From Pseudomonadota bacterium (lineage in GTDB: Bacteria > Desulfobacterota > Desulfovibrionia > Desulfovibrionales > Desulfovibrionaceae), in contig JAEWCY010000059.1 in assembly GCA_023390395.1 (NCBI GenBank), forward strand, positions 1-21,472: 21,472 nucleotides of DNA. The letters are read 5' to 3'. Below the pieces are notes generated by a model, which saw only the letters and a program-made list of their open reading frames with translations, did not search any database and was not told the DNA's origin. The translations under genes were made by a program, and so were the position numbers. Numbering within the stretch: the first letter of the stretch is position 1; every line of letters starts with the position of its first letter. Shown here in pieces: positions 8,101 through 15,176 of the stretch.

Positions 8101-9597
8101 GAGGACGCGGCCGCCTTGCGCGAGGAATTGCTGGCCGAGTGGTTTTCCTTCCACGGCCCGCTGACGCTACAGGCCATGGCCGCGCTGCTCGGCGTCGCCG
8201 AGAACTTGCTGGCCGGGGCGGCCGAGGACATGGCCGGGGCCGGCCGCTGGGTGTCCGGCGCGCTCGTCTCGGGCCAGGAGGCGACGCTCTGGTGCGACGC
8301 GGCCAACTTCGAGACCCTGCTGCGCCTGGCCCGGGCGGCCAGGCGGCCCGGGCTCGTGGCCGCGCCGGCCGGGCGGCTGCCGTATTTCCTGGCCCTGTGG
8401 CAGGGCCTGGCCGCGCCGGCCGTGGACGCCGACGGTCTGGCCGCGCGCCTGGAGCGCCTGGCCTGCCTGCCGCTTGCGGCCGTGCTTTGGGAAACCGAGG
8501 TATTGCCCGCGCGCTCCCGGGCCTACGATCCGGCCTGGCTCGACGCGGCCCTGGCCGCCACGGGCTTGGCCTGGTTCGGGGCCGGCAAAAAGAAGGCGCT
8601 TTTCGCCCACCCGGACGACCTAGACCTGGCCGGCTTCGCGTCGCCGGGGCCGGGCGGGCTTTTTCCCGATCCACGGGCGCGCTATGATTTTTCGACGCTT
8701 CTCGACGTCACGGGCCTTTCCCCGTCGGATCTGGCCGGGCGGCTGTGGGAGGCGGCCTGGAAGGGCGAGGCGGCCTGCGACGCCCTGGCCGTGCTGCGCC
8801 GGGGCGTGGCCACGGACTTCACCCCGGAAGCGCCTTTTTTCGAGGGCTCCCGGGGCGGGAGGCGGACCCTGCGGCGCACGGCCCCGGCGCGTTTCGCCGC
8901 CAGCCTGCCCACGGCCGGAACCTGGGGGCTTCCCCGCGTGCCGCCGCCGCCGGACGACGCATTCGGTCGCGAGGAGCTGGCCATGGACCGGGCGCGGCTG
9001 CTGCTTGAGCGCTACGGCGTCCTTTGCCGCGACGTCCTGGTCCGCGAGGGGCCGGCCTTCGGCTGGCCGGGCGTCTTTCGGGCGCTGCGGCGCATGGAGC
9101 TTTCGGGCGAGGTCGTGTCGGGGGAATTCTTCGCCGGCCTGGCCGGGCCGCAGTTCGCCTCGGCCCGGGCCGTGCGCCTGCTGGCCGAGGGCCTGACCGG
9201 CGTCGAGCCCTGGTGGTGCGCCGGCCGCGATCCTTGCGCCCTGTGGAGCCCGGAGGCGGCCGGCGACGGTTTGACCCTGCCGCGCCGGGCGGCCGGCTGC
9301 GCCGTGGCCTTTGCCGGGGCCCGGCCGGTGTTCGCCTATGCCGCCGGCGGCGGACGCATCGATACCGTGCTCTCCCCGGACGATCCCGATCTGTCGGCGG
9401 CCTTGGCTCCCTTGGAAAACCTGCTCGTGCGCCGCGTTTTGCCCGAGCCGCGCCTGGCCGTGGCGACGATCAACGGCCGCCCGGCCGGGGACAGCCCCTA
9501 TCTGCCGGTCCTTCGCCACTTCTTCGAGGTCGTGCGCGAACGCAGCGGCCTGACGCTTTTTAAGGGACGCGGCCCGGTCGGGCCGCCATCTTCCTGA
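5176..9597 (+). CDS. lhr: Lhr-type large DEAD/DEAH-box ATP-dependent helicase
   Basis: A 1473-residue superfamily 2 helicase of the long Lhr type (E. coli Lhr is about 1540). Motifs in order: Walker A APTGSGKT (41-48), DEIH box (163-166), SAT (197-199), HHGS (304-307), TSSLELGIDIG (331-341) and motif VI QRIGRSGHR (360-368). The winged-helix/Lhr-core part follows, and after about residue 870 comes the long C-terminal region of bacterial Lhr. Lhr translocates 3'-5' on single-stranded DNA, unwinds RNA:DNA hybrids and is linked to DNA repair. The ATG at 5176 starts directly at the family N-terminus; its ribosome site is weak. No partner gene (such as the exonuclease seen beside lhr in some bacteria) is adjacent: the downstream neighbour is convergent, 27 bases away. 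The other two frames of this GC-rich gene also stay open for long stretches and are shadows. Confidence 0.93.
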   Translation: MPLPFDPCVASWFTEHVGAPTDIQERAWPRIAAGEHVLAVAPTGSGKTLTAFLCALDRLATGVWPAGRVSVVYVSPLKALGADVRANLLVPLAGLRRAFEAGGRTLPPIRVAMRSGDTSSEERRRMLRKPPEILVTTPESLNLLLSSRGGRGMLGEVRLVILDEIHAVAGTKRGVFLLSAVERLALLSGEFQRVALSATVTPLAAVAAMVGGFAPVPDDPGECVPRSVAVVASDATKRMALRVRHVPWPEGDRVGGRIKAVAADIRERIAANRSTLVFVNNRKLCEKLARLVNDEAEHTLAYAHHGSLSRELRQSVEARLKAGELRAVVATSSLELGIDIGAVDEVILVECPPTVSAAVQRIGRSGHRVGETSRGLFLPTSEKDLLEAAVMARAAFARDIEPLRPVVAPLDVLAQTLVAMCGVETWGVDALYDAVRRAWPYRGLSRAAFDLTLGMLTGRYGATRVRELSPLLAVDAVDGTVAARKGALLRLYASGGVIADRGYYALRRQDSGARLGELDEVFVWEARLGQVFAFGAQNWRIERITDADVFVSPAPEGTVPAPFWLGDPHGRDRHFSALLSDFLEEAEARLADAGFTGTLEADCFLEPGAAAALVDFLRRQKEVTGAALPHARHLVVEVTSTGPGGAPGNQVILHAPLGLAVTAPLGLMLEAALGESLGEAAPVYAGNDCVAITLPGEVSPEAVLGLLVPEETASRLRARLEGSGFFGAAFREAAGRALLLPRDGFGKRQPLWITRLRARKLLAAVAGYGDFPMVLEAWRACLADAFDMDGLGDYLSGLRSGAVAVSVVHTRTQSPFAADIVWRHVTEYMYLTDAGTAAGPTGARPDLVAEVARSPARPSVPAEIARTFAAKRQRLFPGYAPSGAAELLEWLKERVLVTEEEWVAILAAVSRDHGDAPEAVEAALAPRLARLVAPGDGRPRLVALERAADVALAVFGDPALAPPGTGKARRPAGSAEDAAALREELLAEWFSFHGPLTLQAMAALLGVAENLLAGAAEDMAGAGRWVSGALVSGQEATLWCDAANFETLLRLARAARRPGLVAAPAGRLPYFLALWQGLAAPAVDADGLAARLERLACLPLAAVLWETEVLPARSRAYDPAWLDAALAATGLAWFGAGKKKALFAHPDDLDLAGFASPGPGGLFPDPRARYDFSTLLDVTGLSPSDLAGRLWEAAWKGEAACDALAVLRRGVATDFTPEAPFFEGSRGGRRTLRRTAPARFAASLPTAGTWGLPRVPPPPDDAFGREELAMDRARLLLERYGVLCRDVLVREGPAFGWPGVFRALRRMELSGEVVSGEFFAGLAGPQFASARAVRLLAEGLTGVEPWWCAGRDPCALWSPEAAGDGLTLPRRAAGCAVAFAGARPVFAYAAGGGRIDTVLSPDDPDLSAALAPLENLLVRRVLPEPRLAVATINGRPAGDSPYLPVLRHFFEVVRERSGLTLFKGRGPVGPPSS

Positions 9598-9624
9598 GAA
9601 CGCCCGGCGCGGCGGCGCGATGCC

Positions 9625-10368
9625 CTAAGCCCTGTCGGCCGTTTTCCCCTCCAGGCAGCTGCTTTTTCGCCCCACGACCCGCAGCAGGGCCTCGCACAGG
9701 TGGTCGTTGATGCTGGAAAGCGCCTCCTCGCTTCCCCGGGCGAAGCGCTGGTTCACCTCGAGCTCCACGCCCACGTAGGCCTCGCCGAAACGGCGGCGCA
9801 GGGCCGTGGCCAGGCCGTCGGTCGCGCCCCGGTACGGATAGTTGCGCCGCAGGATGAGGTCGCCGTCGAGGCAAGCCAGCTCCCGCAGGAAGCGGCCGCA
9901 AAAGGCTTTTTCGGCCGCACGCCGGGGGTCGTAGAGAAAGCCCACGTCGCAGTGGCGCGTGACGCCCCCAAGGCGCGGGGTGAAGCTGTGGCTGGCGATG
10001 TGCAGCACCCGCCTTCCCGTGGCGGCGAGGGCGGCGACCCGCGCCGTCACGGCCTCGCGGTGGGGGCGGTAGCAGGCCTCGAAGATCTCCCGCCGGGTTT
10101 TGACGGGAAGCGGCCTGGTGATTTCCGAGTACAGGCGCGGATGGCCCTGGCTGCGGTTGGCGTCGGCGAGCAGGCGCGTGAGCGGCGTGACGCAAAGCGG
10201 CGCGCCGAGCGCCCCGGCCAGGGCCTCGGCCGTGGCCAGAGCGCCGAGGTCGAAGCCCCGGTGGCTGGCGAGCAGGGCCTCCCAGCCTTTAAAAAGCGGG
10301 CGGTAGGCCGGGGGCACGGCATTGCCGGCATGCTCACAGGTAATAAGCGGCGCCCAGGAGTCCGACAT
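9625..10368 (-). CDS. N-formylglutamate amidohydrolase-like hydrolase
   Basis: A 247-residue member of the N-formylglutamate amidohydrolase (FGase) family, metal-dependent hydrolases cutting an amide bond of an acylated glutamate or similar. Family signatures are LITCEHAGNAVP (about 8-19), LLADANRSQGHPR, HIASHSFTPRLGG and YVGVELEVNQRF. The histidine/glutamate residues in these motifs are the likely metal and catalytic ligands. It has no signal peptide, so it is cytoplasmic. The start at 10368 lies 35 bases inside the upstream GCS2 gene; it is preferred because the TCEH motif needs these first residues. It is the last gene of a four-gene overlapping operon, so its substrate is probably the product of the ATP-grasp/GCS2 enzymes rather than the histidine-pathway intermediate. 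Confidence 0.8.
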   Translation of the reverse strand: MSDSWAPLITCEHAGNAVPPAYRPLFKGWEALLASHRGFDLGALATAEALAGALGAPLCVTPLTRLLADANRSQGHPRLYSEITRPLPVKTRREIFEACYRPHREAVTARVAALAATGRRVLHIASHSFTPRLGGVTRHCDVGFLYDPRRAAEKAFCGRFLRELACLDGDLILRRNYPYRGATDGLATALRRRFGEAYVGVELEVNQRFARGSEEALSSINDHLCEALLRVVGRKSSCLEGKTADRA

Positions 10369-11599
10369 TGTAGGGCTCGTTTTTTTCCAGGCAATCGCAC
10401 AGGTTGGCGTAGATGGACCGCACGTTGACCGGCCGCATGTCGCCATCCAGCGCGGCCAGGATGCGCCGGGCCAGGCTCGACTGGTCCACGAGCACGGGCA
10501 GCGGCTTGTCCCAGGCCGGGTCGTAGTCCATGGTCGGCAGGCAGCTGTGGGTGAGCCGCCGCCAGATGACGCGGGCCGGAATGTTCGACGGCGCGTAGAC
10601 GCCGAAGAGCTTGGCGTAGTCCTGGGGCACCATGGTGCGGCCGGCGGTGCGGATGGTCTGGAAGAGGATGTTGGCCAGCTCCCGCGTGCCCCAGGCCTTC
10701 TGCTCCTCATAGGTGGACCAGCGCTCTTCCACAAGCCCCTTGAGGGCGGCGGTCAGCACGCCGGCCAGGGCCAGGTCGGCGCAGGGGCATTCCTGGGTGT
10801 CGAGGACCCGGATCTCGATGGTGGAGCGGTCGAAGCGGGCGATGGCCCCCCGGGCGTTGAGGAACTCGTCCTGGAGCACGCCGGAAGGGTCGAGCGGCCC
10901 GATGTCGCGGTACATGGGGGCCAGGATGCGGTCGCGGTATTCCTGCTCGGAAAAGACGGCCTCCGGGATGACGGCGGCCATGACCGAGGGCACGCGGGAG
11001 GCGTTTTTGGAGTACTGCTCCATGCGCGCGTCGAGAAAGCCCGTGACCTTCCCGTCGAGCAGCGGCGAGGAGGCGGCCAGGGCCGGCATGATGGGCAGCA
11101 GCACCCGGATGGCGGCATGGAGCCGGCCGAACTCGTCGTCGCCGCGAAACGGCAGGTTCACGTGCATGCTCTGCAGGTTGGACCAGCCGTGCCCCTTGCA
11201 GTCGAAGATGGCGTCGAAGGCCTTGTAGATTTCGCTGCATTCGTGGGGCCACAGCACGGTCTCGGCCAGGGGGTCCATGAAGGGGTGGGCGCCGGTGGGC
11301 ATGAGCCGCCCGCCCAGGGGGGCGAGCAGGGCGTCGGCCATGGCCACGCTCTCGGCGAACTGCCCGGCCAGCCCGACCAGGCTCTTGGCCGGCTCGGTCA
11401 CCTTCATCTCCAGCACGTGGTTGACCAGTTCGTTGGACCAGGTCACCGGGCCCATGACCACGTCGGCCGCGCCTTCCTCGCGGGCGGCGGCGGCGAGCAG
11501 CTTGTCGGCCACGGGCAGGACGCCGAGCGTCTCCCGGTCCACGATCATGTATTCGATTTCGATACCGTAGGCGGAAAAAAGCGGTCTGGCCCGGCTCAT
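10334..11599 (-). CDS. GCS2-family glutamate-cysteine ligase-like carboxylate-amine ligase
   Basis: A 421-residue protein of the GCS2/COG2170 (YbdK-like) family, ATP-dependent ligases joining a carboxylate, typically the gamma-carboxyl of glutamate, to an amine. Visible motifs are the N-terminal SAYGIEIEYMIVD (acidic metal/substrate site, EIEY at 14-17), SMHVNLPFRGDDEF (about 144-157) and STIEIRVLDTQECP near the middle of the barrel. Its ATG overlaps the ATP-grasp gene's stop (ATGA). It follows the C39-like peptidase and ATP-grasp genes and precedes the FGase gene. The acceptor amine is unknown. Housekeeping glutathione synthesis is less likely than a dedicated peptide, because the partner is RimK-like rather than GshB. 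Confidence 0.8.
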   Translation of the reverse strand: MSRARPLFSAYGIEIEYMIVDRETLGVLPVADKLLAAAAREEGAADVVMGPVTWSNELVNHVLEMKVTEPAKSLVGLAGQFAESVAMADALLAPLGGRLMPTGAHPFMDPLAETVLWPHECSEIYKAFDAIFDCKGHGWSNLQSMHVNLPFRGDDEFGRLHAAIRVLLPIMPALAASSPLLDGKVTGFLDARMEQYSKNASRVPSVMAAVIPEAVFSEQEYRDRILAPMYRDIGPLDPSGVLQDEFLNARGAIARFDRSTIEIRVLDTQECPCADLALAGVLTAALKGLVEERWSTYEEQKAWGTRELANILFQTIRTAGRTMVPQDYAKLFGVYAPSNIPARVIWRRLTHSCLPTMDYDPAWDKPLPVLVDQSSLARRILAALDGDMRPVNVRSIYANLCDCLEKNEPYNVGLLGAAYYL

Positions 11600-13065
11600 A
11601 TGTTGAGGCTCCCGGTTTTGCGGCGTTCGATGCGTTTGAGGAAGACTTCCACTACCCGAAGATACAGCTCGTCCTGGAGGACTTCGTCCTCGAAGCCGGC
11701 GTCGATGTTGGGATTGTCGTTGACCTCGATGACGTAGACCTTGTTGCCCACCTGCTTGAGGTCCACGCCGTACAGGCCGTCGCCCACGGCGTCGGCTGCC
11801 TTGAGCGCCGCCGAGACGACCTTTTTGGGCACCTTGCCCACGGGCAGCGTCTCCACCCGGCCGTAGATGTCCTTGCCGCTCTTGCCCTTGCGCAAAATCT
11901 GCCAGTGCCCGGAGGCCATGAAGTACTTGCAGGCGAAAAGCGGCCGCCGGTCAAGGATGCCGATGCGCCAGTCGAAATCGGACGGCAGGTATTCCTGGGC
12001 GATGACCAGGTCGGACTTGGACAACAGCCGCCGGGCTTCGCTGACCAGGGCGTCGGATTCGCGCACCAGCACCACGCCCTGGGAAAAGGCGCTGTCGGGC
12101 TGCTTGAGCACGCACGGCAGGGACAGCTCCTCCAGGATGTGGTCGATGCCCTTGGCGTGGGCGATGACCGTGCGCGGAGCCGGTATCTTGTGGCGCGAAA
12201 GCAGCTCGGCCAGGTAGACCTTGTTGGAGCAGCGCAGGATGGACTGGGGATCGTCGATGACCACCAGCCCCTCGGCCGCCGCCTTGCGGGCCATGCGGTA
12301 GGTGTGGTGGTCCACGTTGGTCGTTTCGCGGATGAACAGCGCGTCGAATTCCGACAGGCGGTTGGAATCCTCGCGGGTGACGAGCTCCACGCCCACGCCG
12401 AGCGTCTCGGCGGCCCTGACGAACCGCTTGAGGGCCTTGGCGTCCGAGGGGGGCCGCGCCTCTTCCGGGTCGTGCAGGATGGCCAGGTCGTAGCGGGACA
12501 CCGGCCTTTTGGGGATGATGAGCTTTTTGCCGGCGAAGTATTCCGTGGACACGGATTCGGCGAAGTCGCGCTCCTCGGCGGGAATGTCCTTGACCGAGAG
12601 CGGCGAGACGTTTTGCAGCTGCCAGCCGTTGGCGAAGGTCAGGTCGGCGCGCAGGAAGGGCGCGGGGAAGAGCTTGAAGAGCCGCGAGGCCAGCAGTTCC
12701 AGGCCCTTGTCCGGCGTCTTGCCGAAGTAGGCAGAGAAGCTCAGCTTCTCGGGCTGATGGTCGGACAGGGCCTTGGCCATGACCTCTTCGAGCTCGTCCG
12801 AGGCCAGGCGGATGATGCCGAGCGACTTCATGTCCTGGATGGCCGTGATGGAGGGCACGGGCTTGTGCCCGCGCGCCTCGGCCAGCAGCGACACGTAGTA
12901 GCCCATGGACTGGTAGCGGTAGGAACGGCAGATATTGATGATCTTCACGCCGCGAAGGCCGGTGAAGGTGTCGTCGGTAAGGTAGGACCGGGCCGCGACC
13001 GGCTCCACGCCGGAAAAGACCAGGGAACAGTCCTCGGGGTTTTCAATGACCACCAGAACGGACAC
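11596..13065 (-). CDS. RimK-like ATP-grasp ligase with N-terminal RLAN-type domain
   Basis: A 489-residue protein. The first 260 or so residues form an N-terminal domain typical of RimK-family ligases of this long type (ICRSYRYQSMGYYVSLLAEARGH). The C-terminal half is an ATP-grasp fold: SNKVYLAELLSRHKIPAPRT, LKQPDSAFSQGVVLVRE (nucleotide-binding lysine and lid), VIAQEYLPSDFDWRIGIL, and the metal site VYVIEVNDNPNIDAG. Such enzymes activate a carboxylate as acyl-phosphate and add an amino acid, as RimK adds glutamate to ribosomal protein S6. The GTG at 13065 has an AAGGAG site nine bases upstream and overlaps the end of the C39-like gene by 23 bases. Its substrate is probably shared with the following GCS2 ligase. 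Confidence 0.85.
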   Translation of the reverse strand: MSVLVVIENPEDCSLVFSGVEPVAARSYLTDDTFTGLRGVKIINICRSYRYQSMGYYVSLLAEARGHKPVPSITAIQDMKSLGIIRLASDELEEVMAKALSDHQPEKLSFSAYFGKTPDKGLELLASRLFKLFPAPFLRADLTFANGWQLQNVSPLSVKDIPAEERDFAESVSTEYFAGKKLIIPKRPVSRYDLAILHDPEEARPPSDAKALKRFVRAAETLGVGVELVTREDSNRLSEFDALFIRETTNVDHHTYRMARKAAAEGLVVIDDPQSILRCSNKVYLAELLSRHKIPAPRTVIAHAKGIDHILEELSLPCVLKQPDSAFSQGVVLVRESDALVSEARRLLSKSDLVIAQEYLPSDFDWRIGILDRRPLFACKYFMASGHWQILRKGKSGKDIYGRVETLPVGKVPKKVVSAALKAADAVGDGLYGVDLKQVGNKVYVIEVNDNPNIDAGFEDEVLQDELYLRVVEVFLKRIERRKTGSLNI

Positions 13066-13810
13066 GGGAAGGGGCTCCTTTGCCGTCCCGGGGGACGGCT
13101 TTTTTCCTGGGCGAGAGCACGAGCAGGTTGGCGTCGCGGGTGACGATGCCGAGCATGACGGCGCACACGAGGTGGTTGAGCGTCACCTCGTAGTGTTGGC
13201 TCTCGCTGATGGGGTTGGGCAGCAGCGGATCGGCGATGTGGGTGGCGCGCTTTTCCTGGTCGTAGCCGCCGATGACCACGAAATGGCCGGAGGGTTCGCC
13301 GCGCAGGTCGTCGAAGACCATCCTGCCGTCCGCGCCGTCGCGTTCGCGGGCGGTGCGGTAGAGGTAGGTGGCGGAAAGCCCGGCCAGGATGGGCCGGTCG
13401 CGCTTGAGGATGTCGCGGATGAGCTTGGCGGTGAGGTCCTGGAAGCGGATCTCGCCGCCGAGGCGCAGGAATTCCAACGTGGCCTCGGTGGTGGCCTGCA
13501 GGCGCGAGCTGCGCTTGTGGCGGCGCTGGCATTTGAGCTTTTCGGTCAGGTCCACGGCCGGGCCGCCGTCGGCGAACCAGGTGATGTCGAAGACCGTCAG
13601 GTCGAAGGTGTAGAGCCTGGCCGCGTAGCCCCGGGCCAGGGCGTGGCAGCCGAGCAGGGCGGCCAGGGTGCCGCCGCCGGGCAGGGTGGCCGTCTCGTCG
13701 ATGACCGAGGCAAGGGGCACGTCGTCGCCGTAGTAGCGGTAGATGGCTTGCAGGCAGGTGGGCCCGCAGGTGGTGTCGTCGGGCTGGGCCTCGATGGGTA
13801 TGGCGAGCAT
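13043..13810 (-). CDS. C39-like papain-fold cysteine peptidase
   Basis: A 255-residue protein of the Peptidase_C39-like family. The catalytic triad can be read: Q9 and C15 in EAQPDDTTCGPTC, H176 in SGHFVVIGGYD, and D194 in HIADPL, with the usual spacing to the aspartate. The open frame extends upstream to a TTG at 13900, but the ATG at 13810 is preferred because similarity begins right after it and the TTG falls inside a good -35 element. From this start there is no signal peptide or membrane anchor, so the enzyme is probably cytoplasmic, unlike ABC-exporter C39 domains that trim double-glycine leaders. As first gene of the operon with ATP-grasp, GCS2 and FGase enzymes, it may process a precursor, or act as a transpeptidase or deconjugase in the same pathway. 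Confidence 0.78.
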   Translation of the reverse strand: MLAIPIEAQPDDTTCGPTCLQAIYRYYGDDVPLASVIDETATLPGGGTLAALLGCHALARGYAARLYTFDLTVFDITWFADGGPAVDLTEKLKCQRRHKRSSRLQATTEATLEFLRLGGEIRFQDLTAKLIRDILKRDRPILAGLSATYLYRTARERDGADGRMVFDDLRGEPSGHFVVIGGYDQEKRATHIADPLLPNPISESQHYEVTLNHLVCAVMLGIVTRDANLLVLSPRKKAVPRDGKGAPSRVRSGGH

Positions 13811-13872
13811 GGAGCACACGGATTTGGCAACTATCACGGCCCCCGGGGCTTGGCCACGGGCGCTTTTTGTTG

Positions 13873-13900
13873 ATTTTACGGATTTGTCCCGTGATGGCAA
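13873..13900 (-). promoter_or_regulatory. Sigma-70-type promoter of the peptidase/ATP-grasp/GCS2/FGase operon
   Basis: On the minus strand TTGCCA (13895-13900) and TAAAAT (13873-13878) are separated by 16 bases, with one mismatch to consensus in each. Transcription would start near 13866, giving a leader of about 55 bases to the ATG at 13810. This placement helps decide the peptidase start. Confidence 0.5.
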
Positions 13901-14046
13901 GCTGTTACGAAAATGTAGGCCTCATCGGGCCGGCCGAGGGAAGGAAAAGGCAGGGGAGAAAATGTCCATGCATCCCGGCGGGAAAGGAACATCAAACCGA
14001 AGGGCGCTCGGAGCAACCTTGCAAAAACGTCATGGCGCGCGGCGGC

Positions 14047-15027
14047 CTATTCGAAGTGGATCTCCTCTTCCTTGACGATCTGGAAGGCCTTGTTGGACTT
14101 GACCAGGCCCGGGATGCCGCGGAACTTGCGCACGCCCTGGATCTCGGCGTCGAGGAGGTCGTCCACGTCGTTGTCGAGCATGATGATGTCCCCGGGCTTG
14201 AGGGACAGGAGCTGGCGGCCGGTGATCTGGGACCGGCCGAAGCGCACGAGGAGTTCCACCGGCGTTTCCATGAGCCGCTCCTTGAAGCGGGCGATCCAGG
14301 CGTGGTCCACTTCCAGGCGCTCGGTCTGGAAGGAGGCGTAGAGCTTGGAGCGGATGGGCTCGATGGTGGCGTAGGGCAGGCAGACGATGAGCGAGCCTAT
14401 GGCGTTTTCGAGCTCCACCTCGAAGGTGACCACCACCACCACGTCGCTTGGCGGCACGATGGCCGCGAACTGGGGGTTGACCTCGCTGCGCACCAGCTCG
14501 ATGTGGACCTCGTGCACGGGCTGCCAGGATTCCTCCATGTTCTCCAGGGCGATGCGCACCACGCGGTTGATGATGGCCTGCTCGATGGGGGTGAAGTCGC
14601 GGCCCTCGATCTTGGGCTGGGAGCCGGCCCCGCCGAAAAAGCTCTCCACCATGGCGAAGACCAGGCGCGAGTCCACCACCAGGATGGCGTTGCCGCGCAG
14701 AGGGTCGAGCTTGAAGATGTTGATGGAGGTGGGCACGGGCAGGGAGCGCATGAAGTCGCCGAACTTGGACATGTCGATGGAGATGGGGTTGACGTCGGCG
14801 CGCTTGCGCATGGCGTTGGCCATGGCGTTGGAGGCCAGGCGGGCGAAGCGGTCGTTGATGATCTCGAGGACCGGCATGCGGCCGCGGATGATGCGGTCCT
14901 GGTTGGACAGGTCGAAGACCACGACCCCGGAGTCGTCCTCCAGGATGTCGGTTTCCGCCTCGATCTCGCCGCCGGAAAGCCCGCGCAGCAGCGCATCGAC
15001 CTCGTCCTGATCCAGAATCTTGCTCAT
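14047..15027 (-). CDS. fliM: Flagellar motor switch protein FliM
   Basis: A 326-residue FliM, full length. The N-terminal LDQDEVDALL (5-14) is the helix that binds phosphorylated CheY. The middle CheC-like domain includes RMPVLEIINDRFARL, PTSINIFKLDPLRGNAILVVDS and GRDFTPIEQAIINRV. The C-terminal SpoA/FliN-like domain begins near ETPVELLVRFGRSQITGRQLLSLKPGD. FliM sits in the cytoplasmic C-ring and sets motor direction and torque. An AAGGGTAGGGA ribosome site precedes the ATG. It is not inside a flagellar operon here: the upstream gene is an outer-membrane protein behind a strong hairpin, and the downstream gene has its own promoter. A weak -10 (TATAGT, 15057-15062 reversed) lies about 30 bases upstream. 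Confidence 0.95.
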   Translation of the reverse strand: MSKILDQDEVDALLRGLSGGEIEAETDILEDDSGVVVFDLSNQDRIIRGRMPVLEIINDRFARLASNAMANAMRKRADVNPISIDMSKFGDFMRSLPVPTSINIFKLDPLRGNAILVVDSRLVFAMVESFFGGAGSQPKIEGRDFTPIEQAIINRVVRIALENMEESWQPVHEVHIELVRSEVNPQFAAIVPPSDVVVVVTFEVELENAIGSLIVCLPYATIEPIRSKLYASFQTERLEVDHAWIARFKERLMETPVELLVRFGRSQITGRQLLSLKPGDIIMLDNDVDDLLDAEIQGVRKFRGIPGLVKSNKAFQIVKEEEIHFE

Positions 15028-15099
15028 GTCCCTACCCTTCGGCTTTTCGTTTCAGGACTATAGGGGCGTCGGCGGGAAAAGGGAAGGGGCCCCAAACGG

Positions 15100-15124
15100 G
15101 ACCGGCCGCTCGCGGCGGCCGGTC
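15100..15124 (-). terminator. Strong hairpin between the outer-membrane protein gene and fliM
   Basis: A perfect ten-base-pair stem GACCGGCCGC / GCGGCCGGTC with a five-base loop, 52 bases after the outer-membrane protein stop. On the minus strand it is followed by CCGTTTGGGG, so the T tract is short. It probably ends or attenuates the outer-membrane protein transcript. Confidence 0.55.
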
Positions 15125-15176
15125 GTGTCCGCGCCGGAGCGCGGGATGTTCCTGGCCGCCGGGGCGGCTGTTGTTC

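Noticed and set aside
5148..8687. 1179-codon plus frame and an 806-codon minus frame inside the helicase gene
   Set aside because: Both overlap the Lhr gene with its ordered helicase motifs; Arg/Gly/Pro-rich shadow frames from high third-position GC.
10322..13143. Two plus-strand frames of 471 and 412 codons opposite the GCS2 and ATP-grasp genes
   Set aside because: Antisense composition (Gly/His/Val-rich) and no ribosome sites; the minus-strand genes have clear motifs and overlapping operon structure.
13811..13900. 30-residue N-terminal extension of the C39-like protein from a TTG at 13900
   Set aside because: The TTG is part of a good -35 element, the extension has no family similarity, and an ATG lies at the family N-terminus.
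13867..15063. 398-codon plus frame opposite fliM
   Set aside because: His/Val/Asp-rich antisense shadow of fliM.
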